Positions 15,990-23,441 of a DNA stretch of 30,028 nt are shown piece by piece; the first letter of the stretch is position 1; the number at the start of each line of letters is the position of its first letter. A model generated the notes under the pieces. That model ran no database searches and was not told the DNA's origin. It was given only the letters and a program-made list of their open reading frames with translations. This DNA comes from CAYQQJ01 sp964419935 (lineage in GTDB: Bacteria; Pseudomonadota; Gammaproteobacteria; Pseudomonadales; Cellvibrionaceae). Made by a program: the position numbers and the translations under genes. The DNA is taken from contig CAYQQJ010000040.1 of NCBI GenBank assembly GCA_964419935.1, positions 1-30,028 on the forward strand, given 5' to 3'.

Positions 15990-16964
15990 ATGAAACTGCA
16001 GCAGTTGCGTTATATTTGGGAAGTGGCTCACCACGACCTCAACGTCTCGGCGACGGCCCAGAGCCTGTATACATCGCAGCCGGGCATCAGCAAGCAGATC
16101 CGATTGCTGGAAGATGAACTGGGGGTAGAGGTTTTCTCTCGCAGCGGCAAGCACTTGACCCGCATTACGCCGGCAGGCGAGGTGATATTGCGCACGGCTG
16201 GTGAAATATTGCGCAAAGTGGAAAGCATCAAACAAGTTGCTCAAGAATTCAGCAACGAGAAGAAGGGCAGCCTGTCAATTGCCACAACCCACACTCAGGC
16301 GCGTTATGCGTTGCCGCCGGTGATCGCGTCTTTCATCCAGAAGTACCCCGATGTTGCCTTGCACATGCACCAGGGCACACCAATGCAGATCTCGGAAATG
16401 GCGGCGGACGGCTCGGTGGATTTTGCTATCGCCACTGAGGCGCTGGAGCTGTTCAGCGATTTGGTCATGTTGCCGTGCTACCGCTGGAATCGCTGTATTC
16501 TGGTTCCCAGAAATCATCCCCTGTGCCATCTGTCGGAATTGACGCTGGAGGAGGTCGCCAAACACCCTATAGTGACCTATGTTTTCGGTTTCACCGGGCG
16601 TTCGAAACTTGATGAAGCGTTTATGGAGCGGGGTTTGGCACCCAAGGTTGTGTTCACTGCAGCCGATGCGGATGTTATCAAGACCTATGTGCGGCTGGGG
16701 CTTGGGATCGGTATCGTCGCTGAAATGGCCTATGATGAACGACAGGATAGCGACCTGGTCGCCCTTGATGCCAGCCATTTGTTCAAGTCCAGCGTCACCA
16801 AGATCGGCTTTCGCCGCGGCACTTTTCTGCGTGGTTTTATGTACGAATTTATCGAGCAGTTTGCTCCGCATCTCACCAAGGAGCTGGTGACGGAAGCCTT
16901 TGAGCGGCACTCGAAGCTCGAACTCGATGAGCTCTTTTCACATATTGAGTTGCCGGTTTATTGA
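15990..16964 (+). CDS. cysB: LysR-type regulator of cysteine synthesis CysB
   Basis: Transcriptional activator of sulfate assimilation that responds to N-acetylserine/O-acetylserine and is opposed by sulfide or thiosulfate. The N-terminal winged helix-turn-helix (MKLQQLRYIWEVAHHDLNVS, then AQSLYTSQPGISKQIRLLE) is nearly identical to CysB. The effector domain begins near residue 90 (SLSIATTHTQARYALPPVI), again CysB-like. Length of 324 residues equals E. coli CysB. ATG 15990 follows GGAGGG. Its location beside cysH agrees with the role. Confidence 0.96.
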   Translation: MKLQQLRYIWEVAHHDLNVSATAQSLYTSQPGISKQIRLLEDELGVEVFSRSGKHLTRITPAGEVILRTAGEILRKVESIKQVAQEFSNEKKGSLSIATTHTQARYALPPVIASFIQKYPDVALHMHQGTPMQISEMAADGSVDFAIATEALELFSDLVMLPCYRWNRCILVPRNHPLCHLSELTLEEVAKHPIVTYVFGFTGRSKLDEAFMERGLAPKVVFTAADADVIKTYVRLGLGIGIVAEMAYDERQDSDLVALDASHLFKSSVTKIGFRRGTFLRGFMYEFIEQFAPHLTKELVTEAFERHSKLELDELFSHIELPVY

Positions 16965-16985
16965 AGCTGAACGCTCCAACAGGGG

Positions 16986-17016
16986 AGCGGCACGCTTGAT
17001 TGCCAGGCGTGCCGCT
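16986..17016. terminator. Hairpin between convergent cysB and CPKC gene
   Basis: Perfect 10-bp stem AGCGGCACGC (16986-16995)/GCGTGCCGCT (17007-17016) with an 11-nt loop, in the 70-bp convergent gap. No real T-tract on either strand, so its role as terminator is only likely from position. Confidence 0.5.
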
Positions 17017-17034
17017 TAGCCGCAGCAGTAGCCG

Positions 17035-17370
17035 CTACAGGAAATCCAAGTCTGAATTGTTCTGCATGATCTCCTTGAGTTCATCAACTTCGTCAGACTT
17101 CTGCTCCAGGACTTCTTTCACGAACTTGAGGTATACCGTGTAAATCAGCGGTTGCTCGCCGTTTTCCTCAACCAGAAAAAATGGCGCGCGGTCCACGTTG
17201 TATTGCTTCGCAATCTTGAGTCCCGGGCTGTCCGGATCTCGCTCATCAGCAACCAATACTTCGTCGATGCGCGTAATCTGTCCTGAGCTCTCCAATTTTT
17301 CCTGCACGTCGGCACATTTAGGACAGGGCGAGCCATCAGCCAGAATTTTTTTCACCAAAGTAATCTTCAT
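17035..17370 (-). CDS. CPKC thioredoxin-fold protein next to cysH
   Basis: Small (111-residue) protein with a redox motif CPKC at Cys16/Cys19 and a thioredoxin/glutaredoxin-like pattern: beta strand MKITLVKKIL, the CxxC helix, then the NVDRAPFFLVEE segment with the cis-proline position. The C-terminal 30 residues form an acidic helix. It starts at ATG 17370, 42 nt downstream of cysH on the same strand, so the two are probably one operon. A job as electron donor or reductase partner for APS reductase is plausible from the neighbourhood but not shown. I know no gene name for it. Confidence 0.75.
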   Translation of the reverse strand: MKITLVKKILADGSPCPKCADVQEKLESSGQITRIDEVLVADERDPDSPGLKIAKQYNVDRAPFFLVEENGEQPLIYTVYLKFVKEVLEQKSDEVDELKEIMQNNSDLDFL

Positions 17371-17412
17371 AGATTCAATCCACCCTTGATAATTATTGCT
17401 TGCAGCTAAAAC

Positions 17413-18138
17413 CTATCCTTTCACGTTGCCAGCGTGCAGCCCGCATTCCTTCTTGGTGGCTTCCTCCCACCACCAGCGGCCTTCGCGCTCGTGCTGGTGA
17501 GGCCCCACCGGACGGGTACAGGGCTGGCATCCAATGGAGATGTAGCCGTGGTCGTGCAATTCATTGTAAGGCACGCCTTCGGCTCGAATGTAATCCCATA
17601 CTTGCCTCGATGTCCAGTTTGCCAGCGGGTTGAATTTGGTCAAGCTTTCACCAGGGCGAGAGAATGCACGATCCTCCTGAATGACCGGAATAGACGCGCG
17701 AGTGCCGGGGCTCTGGTCCTTGCGTTGCCCGGTAATCCAAGCGTCGAGGGTCAGCAATTTCTGCTTCAGGGGGCCGATTTTGCGGATCGCACAGCATTCC
17801 TGATGGGTGTCCTGATAAAAGCTGAACAGGCCTTTTTCGGAAACCAGCTTGTTCAGGGCCTGGGCATCTGGCACCAGGATGTCGAGGCGCACTCCGTAGT
17901 GCTGCCTGACCCGGTCGAGAAACTGGTAGGTCTGTTCGTGCAGCCGCCCCGTATCCAGACAGAAGATCTGGACATCGGGGCGAATCTTGACCGCCATATC
18001 GATCAATACAACATCTTCACTGCCACTAAAGGAAATGGCTATCTTGTCAAACTGTTTCAGTGCGTAGGCCAGAATTTCCTGGGGAGACTGAGTTTGCAGC
18101 TCGGCATCCAGATCACGGCTGTCGATAATTTGGCTCAT
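17413..18138 (-). CDS. cysH: Iron-sulfur APS reductase CysH
   Basis: Reduces adenylylsulfate (APS) to sulfite and AMP in assimilatory sulfate reduction. The modified PP-loop SFSGSEDVVLID is at residues 36-47. Four cluster cysteines are present (Cys115-Cys116 and Cys204-x2-Cys207), which marks the [4Fe-4S] APS reductase type rather than the cluster-free PAPS reductase of E. coli; the catalytic Cys232 is in KKECGLH. Length of 241 residues is typical. This predicts that CysC (APS kinase) is not needed for assimilation in this organism. The gene is divergent from thrH and precedes the CPKC protein. Confidence 0.95.
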   Translation of the reverse strand: MSQIIDSRDLDAELQTQSPQEILAYALKQFDKIAISFSGSEDVVLIDMAVKIRPDVQIFCLDTGRLHEQTYQFLDRVRQHYGVRLDILVPDAQALNKLVSEKGLFSFYQDTHQECCAIRKIGPLKQKLLTLDAWITGQRKDQSPGTRASIPVIQEDRAFSRPGESLTKFNPLANWTSRQVWDYIRAEGVPYNELHDHGYISIGCQPCTRPVGPHQHEREGRWWWEEATKKECGLHAGNVKG

Positions 18139-18225
18139 GGGAATTGTTGACTCGGTTTTCGTTGTGGCGCGAAGGATACCAGACCGCTTTCTGCATGAGA
18201 AATATTGAACGGATATAGCCTTATA

Positions 18226-18242
18226 GCAGAAACCATTTCTGC
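18226..18242. promoter_or_regulatory. Palindrome upstream of cysH
   Basis: GCAGAAACCATTTCTGC is a perfect 7-bp dyad with a 3-nt centre, about 90 bp upstream of the cysH start. Position fits an activator or repressor site; CysB is the obvious candidate but its sites are poorly conserved, so this is only a guess. Confidence 0.4.
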
Positions 18243-18337
18243 ACAGACGTTGTGCATAGTTCGCAGGACTCGCATCTAAGCAGATCTACAGGAACGGTTT
18301 TATCGAAGACACCGCCTTAATCGAGTGCAAAATGAGA

Positions 18338-18445
18338 GTTTGTCATCAGGGATAGATCTTTTGAAACCCTCGCGGCAGGGACGCCGCGGGGGAGCCACAG
18401 GGACGTGTTTATGCGTTTTCAAAAGATCTATCCCTGATGACAAAC
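18338..18445. repeat. 108-bp structured inverted-repeat element
   Basis: Two perfect 29-bp inverted arms (18338-18366 and 18417-18445, starting GTTTGTCATCAGGGATAG and its complement) flank a 50-bp core. The core contains a 10-bp GC-rich hairpin (18367-18376/18383-18392) with loop AGGGAC and a second AGGGAC (18399-18404) flanked by CAC/GTG. Each arm includes the palindrome AGATCT. No reading frame and no obvious target-site duplication. It looks like a REP-doublet (REPIN) or MITE-like element; whether it is repeated in the genome cannot be seen here. Confidence 0.85.
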
Positions 18446-18637
18446 GGACCGAAGCCCAACACCAGCGTTGTCATATGAAGGCAGTTTAACCTTGGTAATG
18501 TTAGTTGCCAGATTAATAAGGCCGGAGCGTGAGGTTGCAAGCAATTAAAAGAGGCGCCTTCATTGCCTTCTGGAACCGAAATGGGTAAATTAGCGCCAAT
18601 TTGCCCGGCGGGCATTGGTTAAATGCGAGGAGCATCT

Positions 18638-19255
18638 GTGGAAATTGCATGCCTGGATCTTGAAGGGGTCCTTATTCCCGAAATCTGGATTGAATTTGCT
18701 GAGAAGACGGGCATTGAAGCCCTGCGAGCCACAACGCGGGACATTGCGAACTACGACGAATTGATGACCATGCGGCTTGGTGAACTCGCCAAACACCGCC
18801 TGGGTCTCAAGGAAATTCAGGAAGTGATTGCCACGCTGCGCCCGCTCGACGGCGCCAGTGAATTCGTGAACTGGTTGCGTGAACGCTTCCAGGTAGTGAT
18901 TCTGTCCGATACCTTCTATGAGTTTGCCGGCCCGCTGATGGCGCAACTGGGTTACCCCACACTCCTGTGTCACAAGTTGACTGTCGACGATGCCGGCAAG
19001 GTTGTGGACTATAACCTGCGTCAGGTGAACCCCAAACGCCAAGCAATCGTGGGCTTCAAATCCATGTACTACCGCACCATCGCGGCGGGGGATTCCTATA
19101 ACGACACCACCATGCTGGCAGAAGCCGATGCGGGTATCTTGTTCAAGGCACCCCAGAACGTGATCAGTGAATTTCCTCAGTTCCCGGCGGTTCACACCTA
19201 CGAGGATTTGAAACAGGAATTCCTGAAAGCGAGCATCCGCAAGCTGCCGGCTTGA
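18638..19255 (+). CDS. thrH: Phosphoserine phosphatase / homoserine phosphotransferase ThrH
   Basis: HAD-superfamily enzyme known in Pseudomonas as ThrH, which hydrolyses phosphoserine and can transfer phosphate to homoserine. Motifs: nucleophile region CLDLEGVLIPE, motif II ILSDTFYEF, motif III lysine in NPKRQ, and motif IV AGDSYNDTTML. I choose GTG 18638 (205 residues, the P. aeruginosa length) rather than ATG 18623, since GAGGAG lies at the right distance from the GTG and the protein then begins VEIACLDLEG. The cysB-CPKC-cysH-thrH-pabB order matches the Pseudomonas arrangement as I recall it. Confidence 0.93.
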   Translation: MEIACLDLEGVLIPEIWIEFAEKTGIEALRATTRDIANYDELMTMRLGELAKHRLGLKEIQEVIATLRPLDGASEFVNWLRERFQVVILSDTFYEFAGPLMAQLGYPTLLCHKLTVDDAGKVVDYNLRQVNPKRQAIVGFKSMYYRTIAAGDSYNDTTMLAEADAGILFKAPQNVISEFPQFPAVHTYEDLKQEFLKASIRKLPA

Positions 19256-19303
19256 CGCTTAGATAACTGATAATTCAGCCTGCCTCACCCGTACTACCTT
19301 TCT

Positions 19304-20743
19304 TTAATCGGTACATAAGGTGTCCAACAGCAGGCTGATTTTGTGCAGACTCTCCTGGTATTCCAGTTCCGGATCGGAGTCTGCCACTATCCCGCCACCA
19401 CCCCAGCAATAGATCTTTCCGTCCGCTTGAACGAGAGTTCGAATGGCGATGCTGCTGTCCATTCGGCCGTTCAAGCTCAGATACATAATCGAGCCGCAGT
19501 AAACGCTGCGTTTGCTGTCTTCCAGTTCATCAATGATCTCCATCGCGCGCTTTTTCGGTGCGCCGGTAATTGAACCGCCGGGGAAGCTGGCTAGCAGTAC
19601 GTCGCGCCAACCTTGCCCGTGTTGCAAGCGTCCGGTCACGCGGCTGACCAGATGGTGTACGTTGGTGAAACTCTGCAGGCTGAAAAGCTCGGGAACTTTG
19701 ACGGAATAGGGTTCGCAAATTTTGCTGAAGTCATTGCGCAGCAGGTCGACGATCATCACATTCTCGGCGCGATTCTTGGTGCTCGCCTGTAGCTCCTCGG
19801 CCAGTGCTTGATCGTCTTCGGGTGACTCGCCCCGGGGCGCGGTGCCTTTGATGGGTTGGGTCATAATCCGGCCGCCATCAAGCTCAACAAAGCGTTCTGG
19901 CGACAGGCTCAAAATATCACCTGAGGGTGTATTCATATAGGCGGAAAATGGTCCGGTCAGTGCGCGTCTGAGGTGCAAATAGGCCGCGGCTGTGGAGCCG
20001 GTAAAATTCCCCGAGAACCGTTGGGTGAAGTTAACCTGGTAGCAATCACCGGCCTGAATGTAGGCCTGCACTTTCTCCACATTGGCGCGATAGCTTTCGG
20101 CGGAAATATCCGCTTGTAATGGGCTGCAGCTGTAAGCGTTTAGCTCGATGAACTCAGAAGGTGTTTTTTCTTCCGCGATGCGAGTTGTGAGCTGCGCGAT
20201 GATTTCCTCAGGACAATCCGGTAGGAAATACAGGTAGCTCACCTGCTCAAGATGATCCTGTATCAACGCCCAATCATAGAGTCCAAAGCTGACATCCGGT
20301 AGCGCGGGCTCCTGCGTTTTGTCCGAACTCAGTTTGAAAAGTTGATGCAGCGCTTCGTAACTCACATAACCAATGGCACCCCCGGTAAAGGGTATTGCGT
20401 CGCCGTCTTCGTTCACGTTTTGATCGCGGTCATGTGTTGAAGCGGTGTAGGATTGCCGCAGTATTGACAGGCGATGATCGAGACATGCTAGTGCATTTTG
20501 CAAACAGTGCTCGGATTCACCGCTGCGAAAATGAATGCAGGTACTCCCAGGCCCATCAGAAATGATCTGTTCACGGGGCAGGGCGCTGAGAATATCGTAG
20601 CGGGCGTTATAGCTGCGGGGGGCGCCGCTATCGAGCCAGACGCAGCCGGGTAGATAGTGCAGACAGTGAAAATAGACGTCGCTGTCGGTGTGGTAGGTAA
20701 TGGGGGTTATGTGGCTTATGTGGCTTATGTGAGAGGAGCGCAT
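19304..20743 (-). CDS. pabB: Aminodeoxychorismate synthase component I PabB
   Basis: Converts chorismate plus ammonia to 4-amino-4-deoxychorismate, the substrate of PabC (encoded at 1.7-2.6 kb). The chorismate-binding domain is complete: PIKGTAPRGE with the lysine typical of PabB, ENVMIVDLLRNDF, FPGGSITGAPKKRAME and GGGIVADSDPELEYQE. The 479-residue length is normal. The only usable start is ATG 20743, right before a 9-bp tandem repeat encoding His-Ile-Ser units, so the N-terminus is unusual. The amidotransferase partner PabA is not in the window. Convergent with thrH. Confidence 0.92.
   Translation of the reverse strand: MRSSHISHISHITPITYHTDSDVYFHCLHYLPGCVWLDSGAPRSYNARYDILSALPREQIISDGPGSTCIHFRSGESEHCLQNALACLDHRLSILRQSYTASTHDRDQNVNEDGDAIPFTGGAIGYVSYEALHQLFKLSSDKTQEPALPDVSFGLYDWALIQDHLEQVSYLYFLPDCPEEIIAQLTTRIAEEKTPSEFIELNAYSCSPLQADISAESYRANVEKVQAYIQAGDCYQVNFTQRFSGNFTGSTAAAYLHLRRALTGPFSAYMNTPSGDILSLSPERFVELDGGRIMTQPIKGTAPRGESPEDDQALAEELQASTKNRAENVMIVDLLRNDFSKICEPYSVKVPELFSLQSFTNVHHLVSRVTGRLQHGQGWRDVLLASFPGGSITGAPKKRAMEIIDELEDSKRSVYCGSIMYLSLNGRMDSSIAIRTLVQADGKIYCWGGGGIVADSDPELEYQESLHKISLLLDTLCTD
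20707..20731. repeat. 9-bp tandem repeat in the pabB start
   Basis: TTATGTGGC occurs 2.8 times on the + strand, coding His-Ile-Ser twice and His-Ile on the - strand within the first dozen residues of PabB. Unit length is a multiple of three, so slippage would not break the frame. Confidence 0.8.
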
Positions 20744-20848
20744 GTCTGTCTGCTTGATCAGGTGTTGTAACAGCCTTGGTAATATCTGTATTTAGCCGGG
20801 GAGCGATACAAAAAAATGGTGGAGCTTCGAATCAGTTGCGACAGTGCG

Positions 20849-21160
20849 TTAAAGTTCGACTCCGAGTACATTGCCGTCATAGGCAATGGGATAAAACTTG
20901 AGCGAACCGAGTGTGCCTGCCAGTGGCCCGCACGCCTTGCCGTCGGCGAGCCGGAACTCAATGCCGTGAGCGCGGCAACGCAAGGTGCCCTCGTGTTGAT
21001 CGGCATTCGTTAGGGAGGCATCCATGTGGGGGCACCGGTTTTCAATCAGGTAGCTGCGGCCGGCCTGTTGTACCAGTAACAGATTGTGTCCGCCAACGCG
21101 AAAAGCCCGTTGGTAGCCATCGTAAAGTTGATTCAGTTTTTCCAGACCATGAAAGGCCAC
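20849..21160 (-). CDS. Rieske-type [2Fe-2S] ferredoxin
   Basis: Single-domain Rieske protein of 103 residues. Cluster ligands are Cys43 and His45 (CPHMD) and Cys62 and His65 (CRAHG). It lacks a membrane anchor and any oxygenase domain, so it is a soluble ferredoxin-like or nitrite-reductase small-subunit-like protein. The start is GTG 21160 with GGAG about eight bases upstream. It follows the GNAT gene by 87 nt on the same strand. The redox partner is not evident nearby. Confidence 0.88.
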   Translation of the reverse strand: MAFHGLEKLNQLYDGYQRAFRVGGHNLLLVQQAGRSYLIENRCPHMDASLTNADQHEGTLRCRAHGIEFRLADGKACGPLAGTLGSLKFYPIAYDGNVLGVEL

Positions 21161-21247
21161 GATCCGATCTCCACTTTGAATTGGCCGAAAACCCAGCCCT
21201 ATGAACAGTGTCTAAAACCCTTATGTAAAAACCTTGATGTCAAAACC

Positions 21248-22186
21248 CTACAACACCAACATTTTCAAGTTGGGGTCCGTGAAACTGTAGTGATCCCATA
21301 AATGATTGAACTCTTCCAACAAGCGCTTTATTTCTGCACGGGCGCTATGATTCCTGAACCCGATGAAGTCCGCCTCATTGTTGAAATAAACCAGCGATTT
21401 TCTATCCGCGGCACAAAAGCCCATAACAGGGTCGCGGGGCATTTCCCTCAGTCCGCGCACGTCGATGTGGGACGGCAAGCGCTGGGCGAGCTGTACCAGA
21501 TTATGGGTGCCATCCTTGAGTGGTCGCGTGTCCCGCACCAGAACGCGCACTCTGGACTGTCGGGAGCGACGGGCAAGGGCGGAAATCCGCTCTACCAGAT
21601 CAAGGTTGGCATAAAGTGTCGGTGTCAGCTGGTCCGTTAGAATATCCAGTGATTGCCTGGCCGTTTGCACCTGGTCCAATAGCGCGGTGAGACATTGGTG
21701 GGGCCCATCGAGGCGTACTACAGATGTTTGTGTTGTTTCGGTGGGTGACAGTTTCATGCGCGTTCGCTGATGGGTGATTCCGGCATCCTGGAATTCTGTA
21801 CCTTCAGCAATAAAACCCGCTGTAGCGTAGAAGCTCAGTACCTGAACCTGCGCATCCAGAAAGACTTCCTGGTGGCCGTGATTGGCGGCATGCTCAATGA
21901 TGTTTGTGAGCAACGCGTGGCCTATACCGCGGGACCGGAAATCCTTGAGCACGGCCATGCGGCCGATCTTGCCGTTCGGCAGAAATCGAGCGCAAGCGAC
22001 CGGTTGATTATTGACCCGCGCAAGAAAGTGAACCGCGGATGCGTCGTCATCGTCCCATTCATCGTCGGCGGATACACCCTGTTCGTTCATGAAAACCTGC
22101 TGGCGAATCATCGCCAGATCTTCGCGATTCTCCTGCCAGGACACCGCGGTGATAGTGGGCTCAATGGGTGACTCATTGCCAATCAT
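21248..22186 (-). CDS. GNAT acetyltransferase with C-terminal PLD-like domain
   Basis: Two-part protein of 312 residues. Residues 1-150 form a GNAT N-acetyltransferase (acetyl-CoA loop in GRMAVLKDFRSRGIGHAL; MNEQGVSADDEWDDDD is an ElaA-like N-terminal motif). Residues about 160-312 form a second domain (SRVRVLVRDTRPLKDGTHNL, then DRKSLVYFNNEADF and RLLEEFNHLWDHY) that recalls phospholipase D-like folds without the HKD motif. ATG 22186 is chosen over a TTG six bases upstream because GGAG is then well placed. Substrate unknown. It lies 24 nt after the roxA-like gene and is probably co-transcribed with it. Confidence 0.82.
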   Translation of the reverse strand: MIGNESPIEPTITAVSWQENREDLAMIRQQVFMNEQGVSADDEWDDDDASAVHFLARVNNQPVACARFLPNGKIGRMAVLKDFRSRGIGHALLTNIIEHAANHGHQEVFLDAQVQVLSFYATAGFIAEGTEFQDAGITHQRTRMKLSPTETTQTSVVRLDGPHQCLTALLDQVQTARQSLDILTDQLTPTLYANLDLVERISALARRSRQSRVRVLVRDTRPLKDGTHNLVQLAQRLPSHIDVRGLREMPRDPVMGFCAADRKSLVYFNNEADFIGFRNHSARAEIKRLLEEFNHLWDHYSFTDPNLKMLVL

Positions 22187-22210
22187 GATCAAGCTCCGCC
22201 GAATAACTGG

Positions 22211-23416
22211 TTACTGTTGATCGAGACTTAACAGCCAGCCGTTGCTTATCAGTTCCGCGAGCAGTTGCTGGTCTGCGGTGCCCGGGAATTCCCGCATCTG
22301 CAGTTCCTTGTAGGAGGATAGCGCTTTTGCCAGAGCCAGGCTGCAGTTATAGCCAACCCCGCCCAAGTAGAGCACTGCCTGGGGTTCGGGGCCTACAGCA
22401 TCCGGCTCGTTTACGTAAGCCGCACGAACCCGCAATTTGAGTGCAACCCGCGCAGAGCTTTCATCGGCGTCCTCGGTCGAGGGATCATCCAGCTCTGCGG
22501 GTTCGCGTTTGGCTTGGGTGCCATAGCTGCCCAGCCAGTGGGCAATACGCCCGGGATCCTGAATCAGGCCGCTGAGGATGGTCTGCACGCGGCGGACAGC
22601 GTCGGCTGAAATCTCGCCGGAGTCGCGCTGGCTCAAGGTACCGGCATCACCGTAGCGCTGATCCGGTGTGAGCTGGCTGGCCAGTTCTTCAGAAAAATCG
22701 AGTAAAAGTTCGCTGTAACTGGGCGCACGAAACCCGATGGAGTAGGTGATACAGGGCCCCTGGGAAATGCCCCAATGAGCCAGTTGCGGTGGTACATACA
22801 GCATGTCACCGGGTTCCAGAAGAAACTCTTCGGTTGCTGTGAATTCCGCCAGAATGCTCATGGCGGTATCCTGACGCAAGGGTGTCCTGCTGTCACACAC
22901 CTGTCCCAGCTGCCAGCGTCGTTGACCTTCGCCCTGCAGTAAAAACACGTCGTAGTAATCAAAATGCGGGCCGACACCGCCCTGATCAGCGGCATAGCTG
23001 ACCATGACATCATCCAGGCGCCAGTTCGAAATGAAGCGGAACTGGTTCAGTAAATCCGCCACTTCGGGTACCAGCTGATCAACCGCCTGGACCAACAGCG
23101 TCCAGTGACTTTCCGGCAACCGAGCAAAATCGCTCTCCGGGAGTGGACCGTGCTTCATGTCCCAGCTGGTTGTCAGCGGATTTTGATTTTCGGCATCCTG
23201 TACCGGATGTTCTTGCACCAGCCGGGATTCCACCCCCTCTTCAAGGGAGAATCCCGCCAGTTCGTCGGGTGTGACGGGAGAGCGGAAATGGGGAAAAGCC
23301 TGGCGAATCAGGAGTGGCTTTTTTTGCCAGTAATTCGCCAGAAATTCCTCAACGGGCATGTCACCCAGATGAGTCAGTGGACCTTTTTGTGAACGGCTGG
23401 GTACTGGGCTGGGCAC
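22211..23416 (-). CDS. roxA: JmjC/cupin ribosomal protein L16 arginine hydroxylase-like (RoxA/YcfD)
   Basis: Fe(II)/2-oxoglutarate-dependent oxygenase of the YcfD/RoxA family, which in E. coli hydroxylates an arginine of ribosomal protein L16. Iron ligands are His151 and Asp153 (GPHFDYYDVFLLQ) and His214 (PPQLAHWGIS). The N-terminal FLANYWQKKPLLIRQAF and the C-terminal winged-helix region are typical. I chose GTG 23416 (401 residues) because AGGAG stands at proper distance, rather than an ATG at 23479 inside purB. It has an acidic insert near residue 315. It lies 25 nt after purB. Confidence 0.87.
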   Translation of the reverse strand: MPSPVPSRSQKGPLTHLGDMPVEEFLANYWQKKPLLIRQAFPHFRSPVTPDELAGFSLEEGVESRLVQEHPVQDAENQNPLTTSWDMKHGPLPESDFARLPESHWTLLVQAVDQLVPEVADLLNQFRFISNWRLDDVMVSYAADQGGVGPHFDYYDVFLLQGEGQRRWQLGQVCDSRTPLRQDTAMSILAEFTATEEFLLEPGDMLYVPPQLAHWGISQGPCITYSIGFRAPSYSELLLDFSEELASQLTPDQRYGDAGTLSQRDSGEISADAVRRVQTILSGLIQDPGRIAHWLGSYGTQAKREPAELDDPSTEDADESSARVALKLRVRAAYVNEPDAVGPEPQAVLYLGGVGYNCSLALAKALSSYKELQMREFPGTADQQLLAELISNGWLLSLDQQ

Positions 23417-23441
23417 GTCGTCTCTCCTGGGTGGGAACCCT

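Larger units (their letters stand above)
18139..18637. promoter_or_regulatory. Divergent cysH/thrH intergenic region
   Basis: A 500-bp non-coding region. From left to right it holds the cysH upstream region with a 7-bp palindrome, a 108-bp inverted-repeat element (listed separately) and the thrH upstream region, where I see no clear promoter hexamers. A good Shine-Dalgarno GAGGAG precedes the thrH GTG. Confidence 0.5.

Noticed and set aside
18338..18445. Simple intrinsic terminator for cysH or thrH
   Set aside because: It lies upstream of both divergent genes, the arms are far longer than terminator stems, and there is no T-tract.
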